Source of the DNA: JAGNRR01 sp964409905 | Lineage (GTDB): Bacteria; Bacteroidota; Bacteroidia; Chitinophagales; Chitinophagaceae | NCBI GenBank assembly: GCA_964409905.1 | Contig: CAYPET010000010.1 | Coordinates: 16,010 to 80,009, forward strand | DNA: 64,000 bases | Direction: 5' to 3' | In this document: positions 35,282 through 44,351 of the stretch, one piece after another | How positions within the stretch are numbered: position 1 is the first letter of the stretch | Layout: each line of letters opens with the position of its first letter | Notes under the pieces: model-generated | Seen by the model: the letters and a program-made list of their open reading frames with translations, nothing else | Told to the model about the DNA's origin: nothing | Database searches by the model: none | Position numbers and translations under genes: made by a program

Positions 35282-35421
35282 CAGCTGACTGTTTTTGAGA
35301 ATGAATAATGCATAAAAAATTCGCTATTTGGTTCCAATTCAGAATCTAACTCGTCAATTTCTTCGTCAAATAAAATTTCTTCTGTCAATTCCTCGATCAT
35401 TTTTATTTTTTCGTCCTCCAT
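35278..35421 (-). CDS. 47-residue acidic small protein, unknown
   Basis: ATG at 35421, preceded by AAATAA, to TAA at 35278. The first 30 residues are strongly acidic (MEDEKIKMIEELTEEILFDE, then EIDELDSELE), followed by a neutral aromatic/Ser tail ending FSKTVSC. The stop shares bases TTAA with the stop of the preceding plus-strand gene. The acidic-leader/short-tail shape with a terminal cysteine recalls ribosomal peptide precursors, but no modifying enzyme is nearby. It could equally be a small regulator or a chance ORF. Confidence 0.4.
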   Translation of the reverse strand: MEDEKIKMIEELTEEILFDEEIDELDSELEPNSEFFMHYSFSKTVSC

Positions 35422-35682
35422 TTATTTCTGTTTTTATATTTAGAACATCCGCATAAAACCATTACCGTTTAAATTCCCTATCTACACCAGTAGTTTTAGC
35501 CGCATGATTTACCAAATTTATTGTTTTTCAATATCATATCCAACGGACTTTCTACTTCTGCTTAGCTTGTGCGCATTACATGTTTATACACGGCGGTGGT
35601 TTCGCTACTGCAAAGACCAAGTATGACTGGTAAACACTTCATGACGAACTAAATATGGCTCTCGAAAGAGAACGGTTTTTAT

Positions 35683-36861
35683 CTATTTAAAGGCATTTAT
35701 CCCCGTAACGTCCATGCCCGTTATCAGCAGGTGGATGTCGTGCGTGCCTTCGTAGGTCACTACGCTCTCGAGGTTCATCATATGCCGCATAATGGAGTAT
35801 TCGCCTGTAATGCCCATGCCGCCATGCATTTGGCGTGCCTCGCGGCAAATGTTGAGGGCAATTTCGCAGGAGTTGCGCTTGGCCATACTTACTTGTGCGG
35901 GCGTTGCGCGCCCTTCATTCATCAGCACGCCCAGGCGCCACACCAATAATTGTCCTTTGGTAATTTCGGTAATCATTTCGGCCAGTTTTTTCTGCTGCAA
36001 CTGAAAACCGGCAATCGGTTTGCCAAACTGTTCGCGTTGCAGGGTATAGCGCAAGGCCGAGTCGTAGCAATCCATGGCCGCACCCAAAGCGCCCCAGGCA
36101 ATACCGTAGCGCGCTTTGCTTAGGCAACTCAATGGCCCTTTGAGGCCTTTAATATTGGGCAGGATGTTCTCCTTGGGCACTTTTACATTGTCAAACACCA
36201 GCTCGCCGGTGCAGCTCGCACGCAAGCTCCATTTGCCGTGAATCTCCGGTGTGGTAAAGCCGTCCATGCCGCGCTCAACGATTATACCGCGCACATCGCC
36301 CGCTTCATCTTTCGCCCAAACGACCGCTACCTTTGCTTCGGGACTATTGCTAATCCACATCTTGGCACCGTTCAGTATGACGTGGTCGCCGGCATCTTTA
36401 ATGTTGGTAATCATACTGCCGGGGTCGCTGCCGCTGTCCGGTTCGGTAAGGCCAAAGCAGCCCAGCCATTCGCCGGAGGCCAATTTGGGCAGAAACTTTT
36501 GTTTTTGCTCCTCACTGCCATAAGCGCTTATAGGCCACATCACCAAACTACCCTGCACGCTGGCTGTGGAGCGCATGCCGCTATCGCAGCGCTCTATTTC
36601 CTGCATCATGAGGCCGTAGCTGATATAATCCAATCCGCCGCCGCCGTATTCTGCCGGTATGGTCGGCCCGAAAACGCCCAGCTCGCCCATTTGCGGTACC
36701 AGGTGCTTGGGGAAGTGATTATTTTGTGCCCATTCTTCAATGTGGGGGCTTACTTCTTTTTTAATCCAGGCGCGCACACTGTCGCGGATTAGTTTGTGCT
36801 CGTCGCTCAAAAGCTCATCGACTAGGTAATAGTCCGGGTGTTGGTATAAATCTTGTGCCAT
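35683..36861 (-). CDS. Acyl-CoA dehydrogenase, probably glutaryl-CoA dehydrogenase
   Basis: 392 residues, full length. FAD enzyme: GLTEPDSGSDPGSM and WISNSPEAKVAVVWAK (flavin region), QREQFGKPIAGFQLQQKKLAEM, and the catalytic-base glutamate Glu371 in VTYEGTHDIH. Arg97-Ser98 in GMRSTASVQGSLVM matches the pair that binds the glutaryl carboxylate in glutaryl-CoA dehydrogenases, so oxidation and decarboxylation to crotonyl-CoA in lysine/tryptophan breakdown is likely. The gene is clearly GC-richer (about 50-68% in sampled 60-base lines) than its neighbours (about 40%), suggesting different codon use or recent transfer. It starts two bases after the lipoprotein gene. Confidence 0.9.
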   Translation of the reverse strand: MAQDLYQHPDYYLVDELLSDEHKLIRDSVRAWIKKEVSPHIEEWAQNNHFPKHLVPQMGELGVFGPTIPAEYGGGGLDYISYGLMMQEIERCDSGMRSTASVQGSLVMWPISAYGSEEQKQKFLPKLASGEWLGCFGLTEPDSGSDPGSMITNIKDAGDHVILNGAKMWISNSPEAKVAVVWAKDEAGDVRGIIVERGMDGFTTPEIHGKWSLRASCTGELVFDNVKVPKENILPNIKGLKGPLSCLSKARYGIAWGALGAAMDCYDSALRYTLQREQFGKPIAGFQLQQKKLAEMITEITKGQLLVWRLGVLMNEGRATPAQVSMAKRNSCEIALNICREARQMHGGMGITGEYSIMRHMMNLESVVTYEGTHDIHLLITGMDVTGINAFK

Positions 36862-36863
36862 AT

Positions 36864-37379
36864 TTAATTTGCGGGTTTTAACAGTATTGTACTTGTGTCG
36901 TACTGGTTAATCATTTGAAGGTGTAAATTATTATTATCCAACTTAAGAATTGAGAATCGCGTAATCTCGGGGTTGCCGGTAAATTCTTCCACCTCCATGA
37001 CAATTTCTTTGTCTTCAATATGCCATCGGGCCGAGTCTACGCCATCTACTGATGTGAAATACACCATCTTGTCTGCCCGAAATTCCATAAAGGTATTTTC
37101 GAGGTTTGTCTTTTGTAATTCTTCCTGTTGGGCTAAGTCGGCCTCTACAAATCGCTTAAAAGAGTCTACGGATCCAAAGTACTCAATCATATCGTTTTGC
37201 TCAGTAATGGTATCGAGCAAGTTTTTATAATAAGCTACCTCTTTTTTATAGGTCGAATTTTCAATTTTTGTAGACTTCCATTTTTTTATAATGGCTTGTT
37301 CCTGATTGTCTTGACAGGCCATCAAAAACAACAAGCTACAAGAAGAGAATACGATTTTACTGGCGCTGGAAGTCGACAT
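36864..37379 (-). CDS. Lipocalin-like lipoprotein of unknown function
   Basis: 171 residues. Lipobox LFLMAC (Cys22) after a short hydrophobic leader. The mature protein has an N-terminal helix-rich part (about 30-95) and then strands FMEFRADKMVYFTS, ARWHIEDKEIVMEV, RFSILKLDNNNLHLQM, which look like a small lipocalin-type barrel used by Bacteroidota lipoproteins. It is the first gene of a two-gene operon with the acyl-CoA dehydrogenase, an association with no obvious functional meaning. Confidence 0.78.
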   Translation of the reverse strand: MSTSSASKIVFSSCSLLFLMACQDNQEQAIIKKWKSTKIENSTYKKEVAYYKNLLDTITEQNDMIEYFGSVDSFKRFVEADLAQQEELQKTNLENTFMEFRADKMVYFTSVDGVDSARWHIEDKEIVMEVEEFTGNPEITRFSILKLDNNNLHLQMINQYDTSTILLKPAN

Positions 37380-37384
37380 TGGCG

Positions 37385-37392
37385 CAAAGGTA
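37385..37392 (-). promoter_or_regulatory. TAnnTTTG promoter element for the lipoprotein/acyl-CoA dehydrogenase operon
   Basis: TACCTTTG followed by CGCC on the minus strand, five bases before ATG 37379. Confidence 0.6.
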
Positions 37393-37527
37393 GGCCATAA
37401 AGCTTCATTTTGTCAAAGCAAATAATGCATAAATATCAACGTTTGACACTGCCGATACAGTTTTAAAGTAATCTGAACATTTACCGAATTTCATTAGACT
37501 CGGTATGGCTAATCTGCTTGTGGCAAT

Positions 37528-37535
37528 TACATTTG
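37528..37535 (+). promoter_or_regulatory. TAnnTTTG promoter element for 3-hydroxyacyl-CoA dehydrogenase
   Basis: TACATTTG followed by CGAC, 32 bases before ATG 37568. Confidence 0.6.
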
Positions 37536-37567
37536 CGACCAAATAAATTAATAAATACGCATAGATA

Positions 37568-38476
37568 ATGAGTAAAGAAATAAAAAAGGTGGCCGTAGTT
37601 GGCGCCGGTACAATGGGAAATGGCATTTGCCACGTTTTTGCACAAACTGGTCATCAGGTCCATTTGATTGATATTTCGCAACCGGCCCTTGATAAAGCCA
37701 TAGCAACCATCACACAAAATTTTGATAGACAGATAAAGAAAGAAGTCATAGGAGAAGAGGTAAAGAATGAAGCCCTTGCCAACATTACAACTTTTACGGA
37801 TATGCAAGCCGGTGTGCAGGGCATGGATATGGTAGTAGAGGCTGCTACTGAAAATATAGCCTTCAAAGAAAAATTATTTGCGCAGTTAGACGAATACACT
37901 GATGATAATTGCATTTTGGCTTCAAATACTTCTTCGGTTAGCATTACGCGCCTGGGTTCGCATACAAATAAACCTCAAAACGTAATTGGCATGCACTTTA
38001 TGAATCCGGTGCCGGTAATGAAACTAGTAGAAATTATCAATGGCTATGCTACAAGTTTGGAAACCACCAACACCGTTACGGCGATGGCCATAAAATTGGG
38101 CAAAGTACCATGTACAGCCGAGGATTATCCCGGGTTTATTTCTAACCGTATTTTATTGCCGATGATTAACGAGGCTATCATTGCCTTGCAAGAAGGTGTT
38201 GCAGGAGTGGAGGAAATTGATACGATTATGCGATTAGGCATGGGGCATCCCATGGGTCCTTTACAATTAGCAGATTTCATTGGTTTAGATACTTGTTTGA
38301 GTATTTTGGACGTAATGGTGACACAAATTGGCAAACAAAAATATGCTCCGGCTACCTTGCTAAAAAATATGGTTCAGGCAAAACGCTTGGGCAGAAAATC
38401 TGGTGAAGGGTTTTATAAGTACACCCCTGGTTCAAAAGAATTGGTGGTGAGCGATTCGTTTAAAAAACGACACTAG
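37568..38476 (+). CDS. 3-hydroxyacyl-CoA (3-hydroxybutyryl-CoA) dehydrogenase
   Basis: 302 residues. NAD-binding Rossmann motif VVGAGTMGNGI (10-20), the catalytic-region histidine and asparagine in NVIGMHFMNPVPVMKLVEI, and the C-terminal domain PGFISNRILLPMINEA and GMGHPMGPLQLADFIGLD. It oxidises 3-hydroxyacyl-CoA to 3-ketoacyl-CoA, with acetoacetyl-CoA/3-hydroxybutyryl-CoA the likely pair. It lies close to glutaryl-CoA dehydrogenase, whose crotonyl-CoA product feeds this step after hydration. Its TAG overlaps the stop of the convergent yqgE gene. Confidence 0.93.
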   Translation: MSKEIKKVAVVGAGTMGNGICHVFAQTGHQVHLIDISQPALDKAIATITQNFDRQIKKEVIGEEVKNEALANITTFTDMQAGVQGMDMVVEAATENIAFKEKLFAQLDEYTDDNCILASNTSSVSITRLGSHTNKPQNVIGMHFMNPVPVMKLVEIINGYATSLETTNTVTAMAIKLGKVPCTAEDYPGFISNRILLPMINEAIIALQEGVAGVEEIDTIMRLGMGHPMGPLQLADFIGLDTCLSILDVMVTQIGKQKYAPATLLKNMVQAKRLGRKSGEGFYKYTPGSKELVVSDSFKKRH

Positions 38477-39048
38477 TTTAATCCCGGATCTTTGGGGAGG
38501 TGTATAAGCTGGTGAAACTCTTTGTCCAAAGAAAGTATAGCTTGTTCCCAAAGTTCTTCGGTATACAGATTGAACAAATTTAGCTGGTTTGATTCACTCA
38601 CAAGCCAGCTATTTTTTTCTATCTCCTCATCAAGTTGCAGCGCACTCCAGCCTGAGTATCCAATAAAGAAGCGGATATTATTATTGTTTATCGTATTGTC
38701 TTTTAATAACGCAATTGCCGTTTGGTAATCACCACCAAAGGATATGTCATTGGCTATTTTTTCGCCACCCAGCAGGTCGCCTGTATTGTGCAATATGTGC
38801 AACGAGCTTGTATCCACCGGTCCGCCAATAAACAATGGAATGTCAGTATTATCCAGTCCATCCACAAAAAAGTCCAAGGTTATGTCTATGGGTTTGTTCA
38901 GCACAAACCCCAAACTGCCCTCAACATCATGTGTACACAAAAAAACAACCGATCGTTTAAAATGAGGATCAGGTAGCAGCGGTTCCGCAATTAATATTTT
39001 ACCCGCACTAGGCGGCACTCCAGTTTTTATTTTTAAACTAAAATCCAT
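38473..39048 (-). CDS. YqgE/AlgH-family protein
   Basis: 191 residues from MDFSLKIKTGVPPSAGKILIAEP; an upstream in-frame ATG (39084) adds 12 unrelated residues. Typical family sequence: LLPDPHFKRSVVFLCTHDVEGSLGFVLNKP, FIGGPVDTSSLHILHN, FFIGYSGWSALQLDEEI and NSWLV. The biochemical function of the family is not established; it was named from an alginate-regulation link in Pseudomonas. It is convergent with the 3-hydroxyacyl-CoA dehydrogenase gene. Confidence 0.92.
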   Translation of the reverse strand: MDFSLKIKTGVPPSAGKILIAEPLLPDPHFKRSVVFLCTHDVEGSLGFVLNKPIDITLDFFVDGLDNTDIPLFIGGPVDTSSLHILHNTGDLLGGEKIANDISFGGDYQTAIALLKDNTINNNNIRFFIGYSGWSALQLDEEIEKNSWLVSESNQLNLFNLYTEELWEQAILSLDKEFHQLIHLPKDPGLN

Positions 39049-39126
39049 GTTGAATCTCGAAATTAATGAGGGATGGTCACACAAGATAAATAATCCTTAA
39101 AAAATCATAGGCGTTTATTTCATTGG

Positions 39127-39134
39127 TACTTTTG
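39127..39134 (+). promoter_or_regulatory. TAnnTTTG promoter element for the histidine kinase at 39145
   Basis: TACTTTTG, ten bases before the ATG at 39145. Confidence 0.55.
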
Positions 39135-39144
39135 TCTGCTCAGG

Positions 39145-40410
39145 ATGAAGAAACTTTTTCCGCTTATTATTACGTTGACAGCCATTTCTTTACTGGGCAT
39201 TATTATTGTTCAGGTGCAATGGATTAGTTCTGCTATAAAATTAAAGCAAGACCAGTACCAACGGGATGTGGAAGCAGCCTTGATGAACGTCACAGATTCG
39301 ATAGTTAATCAAAAAATACGTGGGCTACGACCGATTGAAAGCGATGTGGTAGACTTTAATAATTACCCTCCAACCAAAGCCGTTTTTACTCGTTATGAAT
39401 TAAATCACTTGCTGCAAACAGAACTTCGAAATGCCGGCATACGGCAAGACTTCGAATACTGTATTACCAATGATGCTGCTGCAAAAACAATGTATAGTGC
39501 AGGATTTAGAGAGGAGTATCTCAGCGCACCCGAAATATTCCGCACCAATATTTCAGGTCGCACCGCAGCCAATTTCGAAACATTACATCTTTACATTTTA
39601 CAACCTCAAAACTATTTCAAAACGGAGTTGCTACTTATGCTGTTGGGTGCGCTGCTGTTTACTTGTATTATCATAGCGGCCTTTGTGATTACCATTCGCA
39701 CCATGCTTTCTCAACGTAAATTGTCTGAAATAAAAAGTGATTTTATCAACAACATGACGCATGAATTTAAAACGCCAATTGCCACTATACAATTGGCAAG
39801 TGATGCCTTAAATAATGACAAAGTATTGAGTGATATAAAGAATATAAAATATTATTCGGGCATCATTAAAGAAGAAAATATGCGCATGCATAAACAAGTG
39901 GAAAGGATATTGAATGCGGCCAAACTAGAGAAAGATGAAATCCGACTGCAATTAAAGGAAATCAATGTGCATGATGTCATTCGAAAAGTAATCAGCAATT
40001 CGAAACTTCAGGCGGATGAGGCTCATGCTGTAGTGACAGAACAGCTAAAAGCCACTCATTTTATCATCATGGCTGACGAAGTCCATTTTTCCAATATTAT
40101 TTTTAATCTGCTGGATAACGCCATCAAATACGCCGATAAAAATCCTAAAATCGTCATCTCTACTGAGAATTTTGGTAATTCCTTGCACATTAAAATAAAA
40201 GATAATGGCATCGGCATGACCAAGGAAGTGATGAACAACATCTTCGAAAAGTTTTATCGGGCTCATACCGGTAACCAACACAACGTAAAAGGCTTTGGTT
40301 TGGGGCTAACTTATGTAAAAAAAGTTATTGACCTGCATGAAGCCAAAATAACCGTCGATAGTACACCAGGGGAGGGAAGTGAGTTTACATTGGTCTTTCC
40401 CTATATCTAG
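39145..40410 (+). CDS. Membrane sensor histidine kinase without an adjacent regulator
   Basis: 421 residues. Helix about 6-26, a periplasmic sensor region of about 130 residues without a recognised fold, and a second helix about 162-184. The HisKA motif FINNMTHEFKTPIATIQL has phospho-acceptor His206; the HATPase domain has NIIFNLLDNAIKYAD, IKDNGIGM and GFGLGLTYVKK. The response regulator usual for this architecture is not next to it; LD-carboxypeptidase follows on the other strand with overlapping stops. The signal is unknown. Confidence 0.9.
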   Translation: MKKLFPLIITLTAISLLGIIIVQVQWISSAIKLKQDQYQRDVEAALMNVTDSIVNQKIRGLRPIESDVVDFNNYPPTKAVFTRYELNHLLQTELRNAGIRQDFEYCITNDAAAKTMYSAGFREEYLSAPEIFRTNISGRTAANFETLHLYILQPQNYFKTELLLMLLGALLFTCIIIAAFVITIRTMLSQRKLSEIKSDFINNMTHEFKTPIATIQLASDALNNDKVLSDIKNIKYYSGIIKEENMRMHKQVERILNAAKLEKDEIRLQLKEINVHDVIRKVISNSKLQADEAHAVVTEQLKATHFIIMADEVHFSNIIFNLLDNAIKYADKNPKIVISTENFGNSLHIKIKDNGIGMTKEVMNNIFEKFYRAHTGNQHNVKGFGLGLTYVKKVIDLHEAKITVDSTPGEGSEFTLVFPYI

Positions 40411-41324
40411 CCAATAGGCATTGTTTGTAACTGAACGGCATCATCTGAAACTGATAGTAAATATTCAGCGCCAATTTGAATGGCAATGTTTTCAGGTTGA
40501 TGACCAATCGGGAAGTTGAAACAAACAGGGAACTGCTCATCCTTAATTTTTTCGTACACAATTTCTTGCTCTGTAAGTCCGAAAGGAATTTCATTATCCT
40601 GCGTATCTGTAAAGCTGCCGACTATTAGCCCGGCGAGCTTGTCCAGTTTACCGCTGCGTTTCAGTTGCCACATCATCCGGTCAATATTATATCGGTATTC
40701 ACCCACATCTTCCAAAAAAAGTATTTTGCCTTCTGTGTCAATATCGCTGTCAGTGCCTATCAAATCGCTAATCAACGCCAAGTTGCCACCTATCAACTGG
40801 CCTTGGCAAACGCCTTGGCGTTGCAGGGCATGCGTCCCAGAAAGAAATGACTGATGTTGACCTGTGATGGCATCATAAATACTTTTTGTGCTTGTCTCGT
40901 CTCGTTTTTCAGTTTGATAACCGCTGCCCATATGGGCATGCAACGTACAAATGCCATAGTTGGAGTGAATATGATTGTGCAGGCAAGTAATATCACTATA
41001 GCCCACTAGCCACTTTGGTTTTTGAACAAATGCCGAAAAATCTAACCTGTCAATTATACGCACCATACCATAGCCGCCTCGGGCAAAAAAAACAGCCCGA
41101 ATGCTGTCATCGTCAAGCATCGCTTGAAGCTCTGCTAATCGATCATCATCATTGGCAGAAAATTTAAAAAAATTTTTACCTACATTTCGGCCAATTTCAT
41201 AATTGAAGCCCCACTGCCGTATTTGACGGTACATGGCTTCCATATCAGCTGCATTAACCGACCCTGCCGGACAACAGATTCCTATCTTATCGTTAGTTTG
41301 TAAGGGTGGTGGCGATGTTTGCAT
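40407..41324 (-). CDS. LD-carboxypeptidase (peptidase family S66)
   Basis: 305 residues. S66 serine peptidase: FFARGGYGMVRIIDRLDF, nucleophile Ser110 in VGYSDITCLHNH, the glutamate in LFLEDVGEYRYNIDRM and the catalytic histidine near the end in FPIGHQPENIA. Such enzymes remove the terminal D-alanine from murein tetrapeptides in cytoplasmic cell-wall recycling; related MccF proteins give resistance to microcin C. No signal peptide, so cytoplasmic. It is divergent from metG, whose promoter lies just outside its start. Confidence 0.92.
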   Translation of the reverse strand: MQTSPPPLQTNDKIGICCPAGSVNAADMEAMYRQIRQWGFNYEIGRNVGKNFFKFSANDDDRLAELQAMLDDDSIRAVFFARGGYGMVRIIDRLDFSAFVQKPKWLVGYSDITCLHNHIHSNYGICTLHAHMGSGYQTEKRDETSTKSIYDAITGQHQSFLSGTHALQRQGVCQGQLIGGNLALISDLIGTDSDIDTEGKILFLEDVGEYRYNIDRMMWQLKRSGKLDKLAGLIVGSFTDTQDNEIPFGLTEQEIVYEKIKDEQFPVCFNFPIGHQPENIAIQIGAEYLLSVSDDAVQLQTMPIG

Positions 41325-41335
41325 ACATATTCAAT

Positions 41336-41343
41336 TATCTTTG
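41336..41343 (+). promoter_or_regulatory. TAnnTTTG promoter element for metG
   Basis: TATCTTTG followed by CAAAC, eight bases before ATG 41352. It lies inside the longer reading frame starting at 41319. Confidence 0.6.
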
Positions 41344-41351
41344 CAAACTTA

Positions 41352-43409
41352 ATGTCAAACGCTAGAAATTTTAATCGATACTTAATAACAGCGGCCTTGC
41401 CATATGCCAATGGTCCGTTGCATATTGGCCACCTGGCAGGTTGCTTTTTACCTGCTGATATTTATGTTCGATACCTGCGTGCACAAGCTAAGGATGTGCA
41501 GTTTGTTTGCGGCGCTGATGAACACGGTGTGCCTATTACCATACGCGCAATGAAAGAAAACAAAACGCCTCAGGAGGTTGTAGACTTTTATTACCATCAA
41601 ATGAAAAATACTTTTTCTGATTTTGGTATATCGTTTGACGTTTTTTCAAGAACTTCTAATCAGGAGCATCGCCAAACAGCACAAGATTTTTTCATCAAGC
41701 TTTATGAAGCTGGCGTATTTGAAGAAAAAGAAACTGAACAATTTTACGATGAAGAGAAGAAACAGTTTTTAGCCGATCGATATATCATAGGTACTTGCCC
41801 TAAATGTGGCAGTGACAATGCATACGGCGACCAATGCGAGAGTTGTGGTACCTCATTAAGTCCTGATGAATTATTGAATCCCAGATCAGCCTTGAGTGAT
41901 GCACTACCTGTAAAGAAAAAAACGAAACACTGGTACTTTCCATTGGCAAAATATGAGGATTGGCTTCGTGACTGGATTCTAAATGAACATAAAGACTGGA
42001 AAAGCAATGTTTACGGGCAATGTAAGAGTTGGCTTGATCAAGGCTTGCGCAGCCGGGCGATGACACGCGATAGCCAATGGGGGGTTGCAGTTCCGTTGCC
42101 CAATGCCGAAGGAAAAGTAATGTATGTTTGGTTTGACGCGCCCATTGGGTACATATCGGCCACAAAAGAAATATTACCCACTAGTTGGGAGGAGTATTGG
42201 AAACAACCTGACACGAAATTGGTTCATTTTATTGGTAAGGATAATATCGTATTTCATTGTATTATTTTTCCGGCCATGCTAAAGGCGCATGGTGATTTCA
42301 TTTTACCGGATAACGTTCCGGCTAATGAGTTTTTGAATATTGAAGGTCAGAAAGTAAGCACAAGCCGTAACTGGGCTGTTTGGGTGCATGAATATCTGGA
42401 AGATTTTCCGCAACAGCAAGATGCGTTGCGCTATGTATTATGTTCAAACGCCCCGGAAAATAAGGATAATGATTTTACCTGGAAGGATTTTCAGGATAAG
42501 AATAATAATGAATTAGTAGCCGTCTTTGGCAATTTTATCCATCGGGTTATGGTGCTTACTCACAAACTTTGTGGAGGCAAAGTGCCACCTTTCCATATGG
42601 AACGAAAAGATGCTCTGGATGACAGCATTTATCAAAAAATAATTGAAACAAAAGCCAATATTGAGGCCGGCTTGGACGCATACAAATTTCGGGAGAGTAT
42701 TTTTCATCTAATCGATTTGGCAAGAGAAGGTAATAAATACCTTCAGGAAAAAGAGCCTTGGAAACACAAGGAGGACCAGGCGTTTATTGATAATTGTTTA
42801 CATCTTAGTCTTCAATTGGTTGCCAATTTAGCCATATTGGGCAACCCATTTTTGCCTAATACCAGTCAAAAAATATGTACACAGTTAAAAGTCGTTGACA
42901 GAATGCTGGCCTGGGAAAATGCAGGCAGTTTAAAACTTGTTCGCACCGGGTATTCGCTTCGTGAACCAGAATTGCTTTTTGCAAAAATTGAAGATGAACA
43001 AATCAATGCTCAAATAGAAAAACTAAGCGCAAACGCCATGGATAATAATAACTCAAGCAGCCCCCAAAATAGCCCATTGGCTGATGAAATTAATTTTGAA
43101 GACTTTAATAAAGTAGACCTACGTGTGGCACAGATTGAAGAGGCGACTTCGGTACCGAAGGCTGATAAACTCTTGCAAATTTCATTGAATTTAGGTTTTG
43201 AGAAACGCACGGTCTTGAGTGGTATTGCCGAGTACTTTAATCCTGCAGAAATTATTGGCAAACGAGTTGTGCTAGTTGCTAATTTAGCGCCAAGAAAAAT
43301 GCGTGGTATAATGAGTGAAGGAATGATATTGATGACGGAAAATGATGCAGGGCAATTAGTTTTTGTTAGTCCTGACGAGCATGCTAAGCTAGGTGCAAGA
43401 ATCCTCTAA
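41352..43409 (+). CDS. metG: Methionyl-tRNA synthetase
   Basis: 685 residues from MSNARNFNRYLITAALPYANG. Class I synthetase with the HIGH motif PLHIGHLAG, zinc-binding knuckle CPKCGSDNAYGDQCESC and the KMSKS loop as GQKVSTSRNW. The alpha-helical anticodon domain follows, and a C-terminal EMAP/Trbp111 domain (about 575-685: NFEDFNKVDLRVAQIEEATSV, NLAPRKMRGIMSEGMIL) binds tRNA and dimerises. It charges initiator and elongator tRNA-Met. The start agrees with the promoter position. A strong terminator follows. Confidence 0.97.
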   Translation: MSNARNFNRYLITAALPYANGPLHIGHLAGCFLPADIYVRYLRAQAKDVQFVCGADEHGVPITIRAMKENKTPQEVVDFYYHQMKNTFSDFGISFDVFSRTSNQEHRQTAQDFFIKLYEAGVFEEKETEQFYDEEKKQFLADRYIIGTCPKCGSDNAYGDQCESCGTSLSPDELLNPRSALSDALPVKKKTKHWYFPLAKYEDWLRDWILNEHKDWKSNVYGQCKSWLDQGLRSRAMTRDSQWGVAVPLPNAEGKVMYVWFDAPIGYISATKEILPTSWEEYWKQPDTKLVHFIGKDNIVFHCIIFPAMLKAHGDFILPDNVPANEFLNIEGQKVSTSRNWAVWVHEYLEDFPQQQDALRYVLCSNAPENKDNDFTWKDFQDKNNNELVAVFGNFIHRVMVLTHKLCGGKVPPFHMERKDALDDSIYQKIIETKANIEAGLDAYKFRESIFHLIDLAREGNKYLQEKEPWKHKEDQAFIDNCLHLSLQLVANLAILGNPFLPNTSQKICTQLKVVDRMLAWENAGSLKLVRTGYSLREPELLFAKIEDEQINAQIEKLSANAMDNNNSSSPQNSPLADEINFEDFNKVDLRVAQIEEATSVPKADKLLQISLNLGFEKRTVLSGIAEYFNPAEIIGKRVVLVANLAPRKMRGIMSEGMILMTENDAGQLVFVSPDEHAKLGARIL

Positions 43410-43424
43410 ATCGGATCTGAAGAA

Positions 43425-43457
43425 ATAAAAAAAGCACTCATTGAGTGCTTTTTTTAT
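43425..43457. terminator. Bidirectional rho-independent terminator
   Basis: A 16-base arm (43425-43440) ending GCACTCA is mirrored by TGAGTGC and a seven-T run on the other side (43442-43457). It serves metG on the plus strand and the convergent outer-membrane protein gene on the minus strand. Confidence 0.92.
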
Positions 43458-43483
43458 TTGACATTATTCGCGGTTAAATTATT

Positions 43484-44347
43484 TTAATCAACATACCAAA
43501 TTTCGGTTCTGTCGCGATTGTACATTCTATAAACAAAACTCACAAATACCCCGATAGATTGATTGGTGGTTGGTTGTCTTACTATTTCTGGTTTGGTTGG
43601 TCCGTGATATTTAATTGCTGATGGGTATCCCGGATATTTCTCCACACGTGCATTTTCACCGGTAAACGTAATGGTGTTCGGACTTGTATTATAGTCAAAT
43701 TCTTTCTCAATTTGACCCATGCCTAAATCAAATCGGCCACTGATATTAAACAGAAAATCATCACTTATTTTAATATCAAAACCTAAACCATAATAAACAC
43801 TTAAAGCAATTGGCTCATATAGGGGTTCATCTAAAGTGCCATATTCAGGTTGTTTATCACGATAGTAAACATCTTGGTCTTTGATATCAATAATCAGTTT
43901 TTGGTCGTTCAGTCGGAAATGTTCATATCGATCTTGGTAGCTATTAAGAAAACCTACATTCGCTCCACCAAATAATCGAGCCGCTACTCGACGTCTTAGA
44001 TTTGTACTTACGTTCAGGTTTAAACCTGCTTTTAAATATTTTAATCGTGCATAGGCCTCGTATTCTGAGCCATCGGCATAAAGACCTTTGTAATTTTGTC
44101 CGTTATTCCAATATCCAACTTGTCCACCAATGCCGACACCCATTTTTTTTCCTACAGTTACAAAATAACTGCCATCAATGCCTCCGCACATTTTATAAGT
44201 AGGCAAGAAGTCACCAAACTGATAATCATTGGCATTCATCAAATATGATACGTACAATCCTGAGAATGCACCTATTCTTCCTTCGCGCTGTGCATTTGCT
44301 GTATAGAAACTTGCAAACAGTATTGTTGCAAAAAATAGTTTTTTCAT
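43484..44347 (-). CDS. Outer-membrane beta-barrel protein, unknown
   Basis: 287 residues with a signal peptide (MKKLFFATILFASFYTANAQ). The mature part shows alternating strands with Gly/aromatics (FSGLYVSYLMNA, GVGIGGQVGYWNNG, ARLFGGANVGFLNSY, YYGLGFDIKIS, NISGRFDLGMGQI, IGVFVSFVYRMY), consistent with a porin-like barrel of 10-12 strands. No specific family is recognised. It starts four bases after the stop of another outer-membrane protein gene, so the two are co-transcribed and may work together. Confidence 0.78.
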   Translation of the reverse strand: MKKLFFATILFASFYTANAQREGRIGAFSGLYVSYLMNANDYQFGDFLPTYKMCGGIDGSYFVTVGKKMGVGIGGQVGYWNNGQNYKGLYADGSEYEAYARLKYLKAGLNLNVSTNLRRRVAARLFGGANVGFLNSYQDRYEHFRLNDQKLIIDIKDQDVYYRDKQPEYGTLDEPLYEPIALSVYYGLGFDIKISDDFLFNISGRFDLGMGQIEKEFDYNTSPNTITFTGENARVEKYPGYPSAIKYHGPTKPEIVRQPTTNQSIGVFVSFVYRMYNRDRTEIWYVD

Positions 44348-44351
44348 ATGA

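Noticed and set aside
36238..36792. A 184-codon open frame on the plus strand opposite glutaryl-CoA dehydrogenase
   Set aside because: It is antisense to a well-conserved enzyme in a GC-rich region where stop codons are rarer. It has no family resemblance and no promoter.
42350..42380. MetG KMSKS loop changed to KVSTSR
   Set aside because: This variant is common in MetG of Bacteroidota and related long forms; it does not suggest loss of function.
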